The translations under genes were made by a program, and so were the position numbers. A DNA stretch of 64,000 nucleotides from Rhodoferax sp. OV413 (GTDB lineage: Bacteria; Pseudomonadota; Gammaproteobacteria; Burkholderiales; Burkholderiaceae_C). Below, in pieces: positions 62,904-64,000 of the stretch (positions are counted from its first letter, which is position 1; the number at the start of each line of letters is the position of its first letter). The stretch covers positions 1,090,386-1,154,385 of the forward strand of contig NZ_FNJA01000001.1 in NCBI RefSeq assembly GCF_900104385.1. Reading direction: 5' to 3'. The notes under the pieces are model-generated. The model was not told the origin of the DNA and ran no database searches. It saw nothing but the letters and a program-made list of their open reading frames with translations.

Positions 62904-63803
62904 ATGCCGACCGCTCTGCCGCTGCGCCACCTCTTGCTTGCCCTGGCCGTGGTGGCGGTATGGGGCACCAATTTTGTCGTCATCAAGGTGGCGCTCGCGC
63001 ACTTTCCGCCGCTGCTGCTGGCGGCCCTGCGCTTCACCCTGGCGCTGCTGCCCGCGGTGTTCTTTCTGCCGCGCCCGGCCGTGTCCTGGCGCAACCTGGC
63101 GGCCTACGGCGTGCTGATCGGCGTCGGCCAGTTTGGCGTGCTGTTCGTCGCCATGCAAGCGCAGATTTCGCCGGGCCTGGCCTCGCTGGTGGTGCAGATG
63201 CAGGTGTTCTTCACCATCGCCCTGGCCATGCGCATCACCCAGGAACGGGTCCAGCCCTTCCAGTGGTGGGCGCTGCTGCTGGCAGTGGCCGGCATCAGCG
63301 TCATCGTGCTGCACACCGATGGCAGCACCACGCCACTGGGCCTGGCGATGGCGCTGTTCGCGGCGCTGTGCTGGGGCGGCGGCAACACGGCTTCGCGCCA
63401 GGCCGGCCGGGTGAACATGCTGGCCTATGTGGTCTGGTCCAGCGCCTTTGCGGCGCCGCCGCTGATCCTGCTGTCGCTGGTGTTTGAAGGCAGCCATGCC
63501 TGGTGGACCAGCATGCAGAACGCCGACCTGCCGAGCTGGCTGGCCGTGGTCTGGCAGGCCTGGGGCAATAGCCTGTTTGGCTACGCAGTGTGGGCCTGGC
63601 TGCTGGGCCGCTACCCGGCCGCCACCATCAGCCCCACGGCGCTGATGGTGCCGATATTCGGCATGGGCACGGCCGCCTGGTGGCTGGGCGAACCGCTGCC
63701 GACCTGGAAGCTGGTGGCCGCCGGCCTGGTGATGTTAGGCCTGGCGCTGAACCTGCTGTGGCCGCGCTGGCGCCATCTGCTGTTACCTGTGCGACAGACC
63801 TAG
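62904..63803 (+). CDS. EamA-type exporter (O-acetylserine/cysteine-exporter-like)
   Basis: A 299-residue membrane protein of the DMT superfamily with about ten helices in two EamA repeats. The start LLALAVVAVWGTNFVVIKVALAHFPPLLLAALRF is very like E. coli EamA, and LCWGGGNTASRQAG marks the second repeat. EamA itself exports cysteine and O-acetylserine; the cargo here may differ. It has its own short intergenic region with a repeat copy upstream. Confidence 0.88.
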   Translation: MPTALPLRHLLLALAVVAVWGTNFVVIKVALAHFPPLLLAALRFTLALLPAVFFLPRPAVSWRNLAAYGVLIGVGQFGVLFVAMQAQISPGLASLVVQMQVFFTIALAMRITQERVQPFQWWALLLAVAGISVIVLHTDGSTTPLGLAMALFAALCWGGGNTASRQAGRVNMLAYVVWSSAFAAPPLILLSLVFEGSHAWWTSMQNADLPSWLAVVWQAWGNSLFGYAVWAWLLGRYPAATISPTALMVPIFGMGTAAWWLGEPLPTWKLVAAGLVMLGLALNLLWPRWRHLLLPVRQT

Positions 63804-63819
63804 CCGCATCTTCACGCGG

Positions 63820-63837
63820 CTGTCATGCCTGCTTCAT
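63820..63837 (+). promoter_or_regulatory. Pho-box-like site
   Basis: CTGTCAT-GCCT-GCTTCAT: the first half is a perfect 7-bp Pho half-site and the second, at the correct 4-base spacing, matches 4 of 7 bases. It stands 34 bp before a probable phosphatase gene. Confidence 0.45.
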
Positions 63838-63871
63838 GTAATGGGAACACCCCCACAGGAGTTTCCACAAC

Positions 63872-64000
63872 ATGACCGAACCCACCAGCCGCCGCAGCTT
63901 CCTCGTCCACACCTCGTCCACCGCCGCTGCACTGGCGGTCAGTGGCAGCCTGGTCGCCTGTGGCGATTCCAGCGCTACAGCGTCGGAGTTCAAATACGGA
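63872..64000 (+). CDS. Tat-exported lipoprotein-like protein, probably alkaline phosphatase D (3' end missing)
   Basis: Only 43 codons are in the window. The N-terminus has a twin-arginine motif (SRRSFLVHTSS), an Ala-rich core and a lipobox-like LVAC followed by GDSSATASEFKYG. A Tat leader ending in this way and then F-K-Y-G fits the start of PhoD-type alkaline phosphatases, in which the mature protein begins with a F-x-Y/H-G-V-A-S-G-D-P stretch, but the diagnostic part lies outside. AGGAG precedes the ATG, and a Pho-box-like site upstream supports the idea. Confidence 0.55.
   Translation, partial: MTEPTSRRSFLVHTSSTAAALAVSGSLVACGDSSATASEFKYG

Noticed and set aside
61146-63497. 783-codon minus-strand frame across P450 and EamA genes
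   Set aside because: It covers two well-supported genes on the other strand and has low-complexity His/Gln/Gly/Arg composition.

Overview
The window looks like a chromosomal segment of a high-GC betaproteobacterium of the Comamonadaceae (Rhodoferax/Polaromonas/Acidovorax-like). The support is qualitative: Bug-type and Liv-type solute uptake genes, many LysR/LacI/AraC/GntR regulators next to catabolic genes, and a dispersed intergenic repeat built on a TAGCTGCTNGCGCAG core that I associate with this family. No rRNA, tRNA, CRISPR array, prophage or transposase was recognised.

Layout. 1-2.1 kb: 3' part of a xylose-isomerase-like TIM-barrel gene and a Bug/TctC solute receptor, followed by a 72-bp remnant of a Rieske ferredoxin gene. 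2.3-11.2 kb (minus): a four-gene phosphorelay, made of an HD-GYP regulator, a 1480-aa hybrid kinase, a periplasmic-binding/GAF sensor without a kinase domain and a REC-REC-kinase, with the last three genes joined by ATGA overlaps. 11.5-16.7 kb: a tandemly duplicated module of membrane di-iron desaturase plus Rieske ferredoxin (MocD/MocE-like) with a divergent LacI regulator, present twice. 16.9-24.6 kb: a GH3 lipoprotein, an AraC regulator, a UPF0303 protein, and a LysR-controlled set (Tat-exported hydrolase, cyclophilin-like protein, MFS pump). 24.7-34.1 kb: inositol uptake (ABC permease, ATPase, binding protein) divergent from iolC-aldolase fusion, iolD, iolE and iolB, with nested palindromes between. 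34.2-37.2 kb: a long inverted-repeat element and then a short array of integron-type gene cassettes with attC sites but no integrase, including an rpiB gene broken by an exact 5-bp duplication. 37.7-49.0 kb: a ten-gene minus-strand operon for 4-hydroxyproline uptake and breakdown with a divergent GntR regulator, plus one more Liv-type receptor. 49.1-53.3 kb: a TetR-controlled VOC/tautomerase pair and a LysR-controlled methylmalonate-semialdehyde dehydrogenase, which could also finish inositol breakdown. 53.3-60.4 kb: signalling genes (CheX-like protein with a CheZ-like tail, FlgC-like mini protein, a receiver-TPR protein with Glu at the phosphosite, a cyclase-PilZ protein), an orphan ureD, an alaC-type aminotransferase and two small paralogues. 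60.5-64 kb: AraC regulator, cytochrome P450, EamA exporter, and the start of a Tat-exported, probably PhoD-like, phosphatase behind a Pho-box-like site.

How it fits together. Two catabolic routes are nearly complete here: myo-inositol (transport, IolC/J, IolD, IolE, IolB, MmsA; IolG not seen) and 4-hydroxyproline (transport, epimerase, heterotrimeric dehydrogenase, deaminase; the final semialdehyde dehydrogenase not seen). The duplicated desaturase/ferredoxin modules resemble the oxygenase used for the methylated inositol derivative (rhizopine) in rhizobia and lie within 10 kb of the iol genes, so a link to substituted inositols is possible but unproven. The most unusual items are the integrase-less cassette array with the broken rpiB, the duplicated MocDE/LacI modules with a third ferredoxin remnant, the split-sensor phosphorelay, and the CheX-like protein with the CheZ-like tail beside a receiver that has lost its phospho-acceptor Asp.
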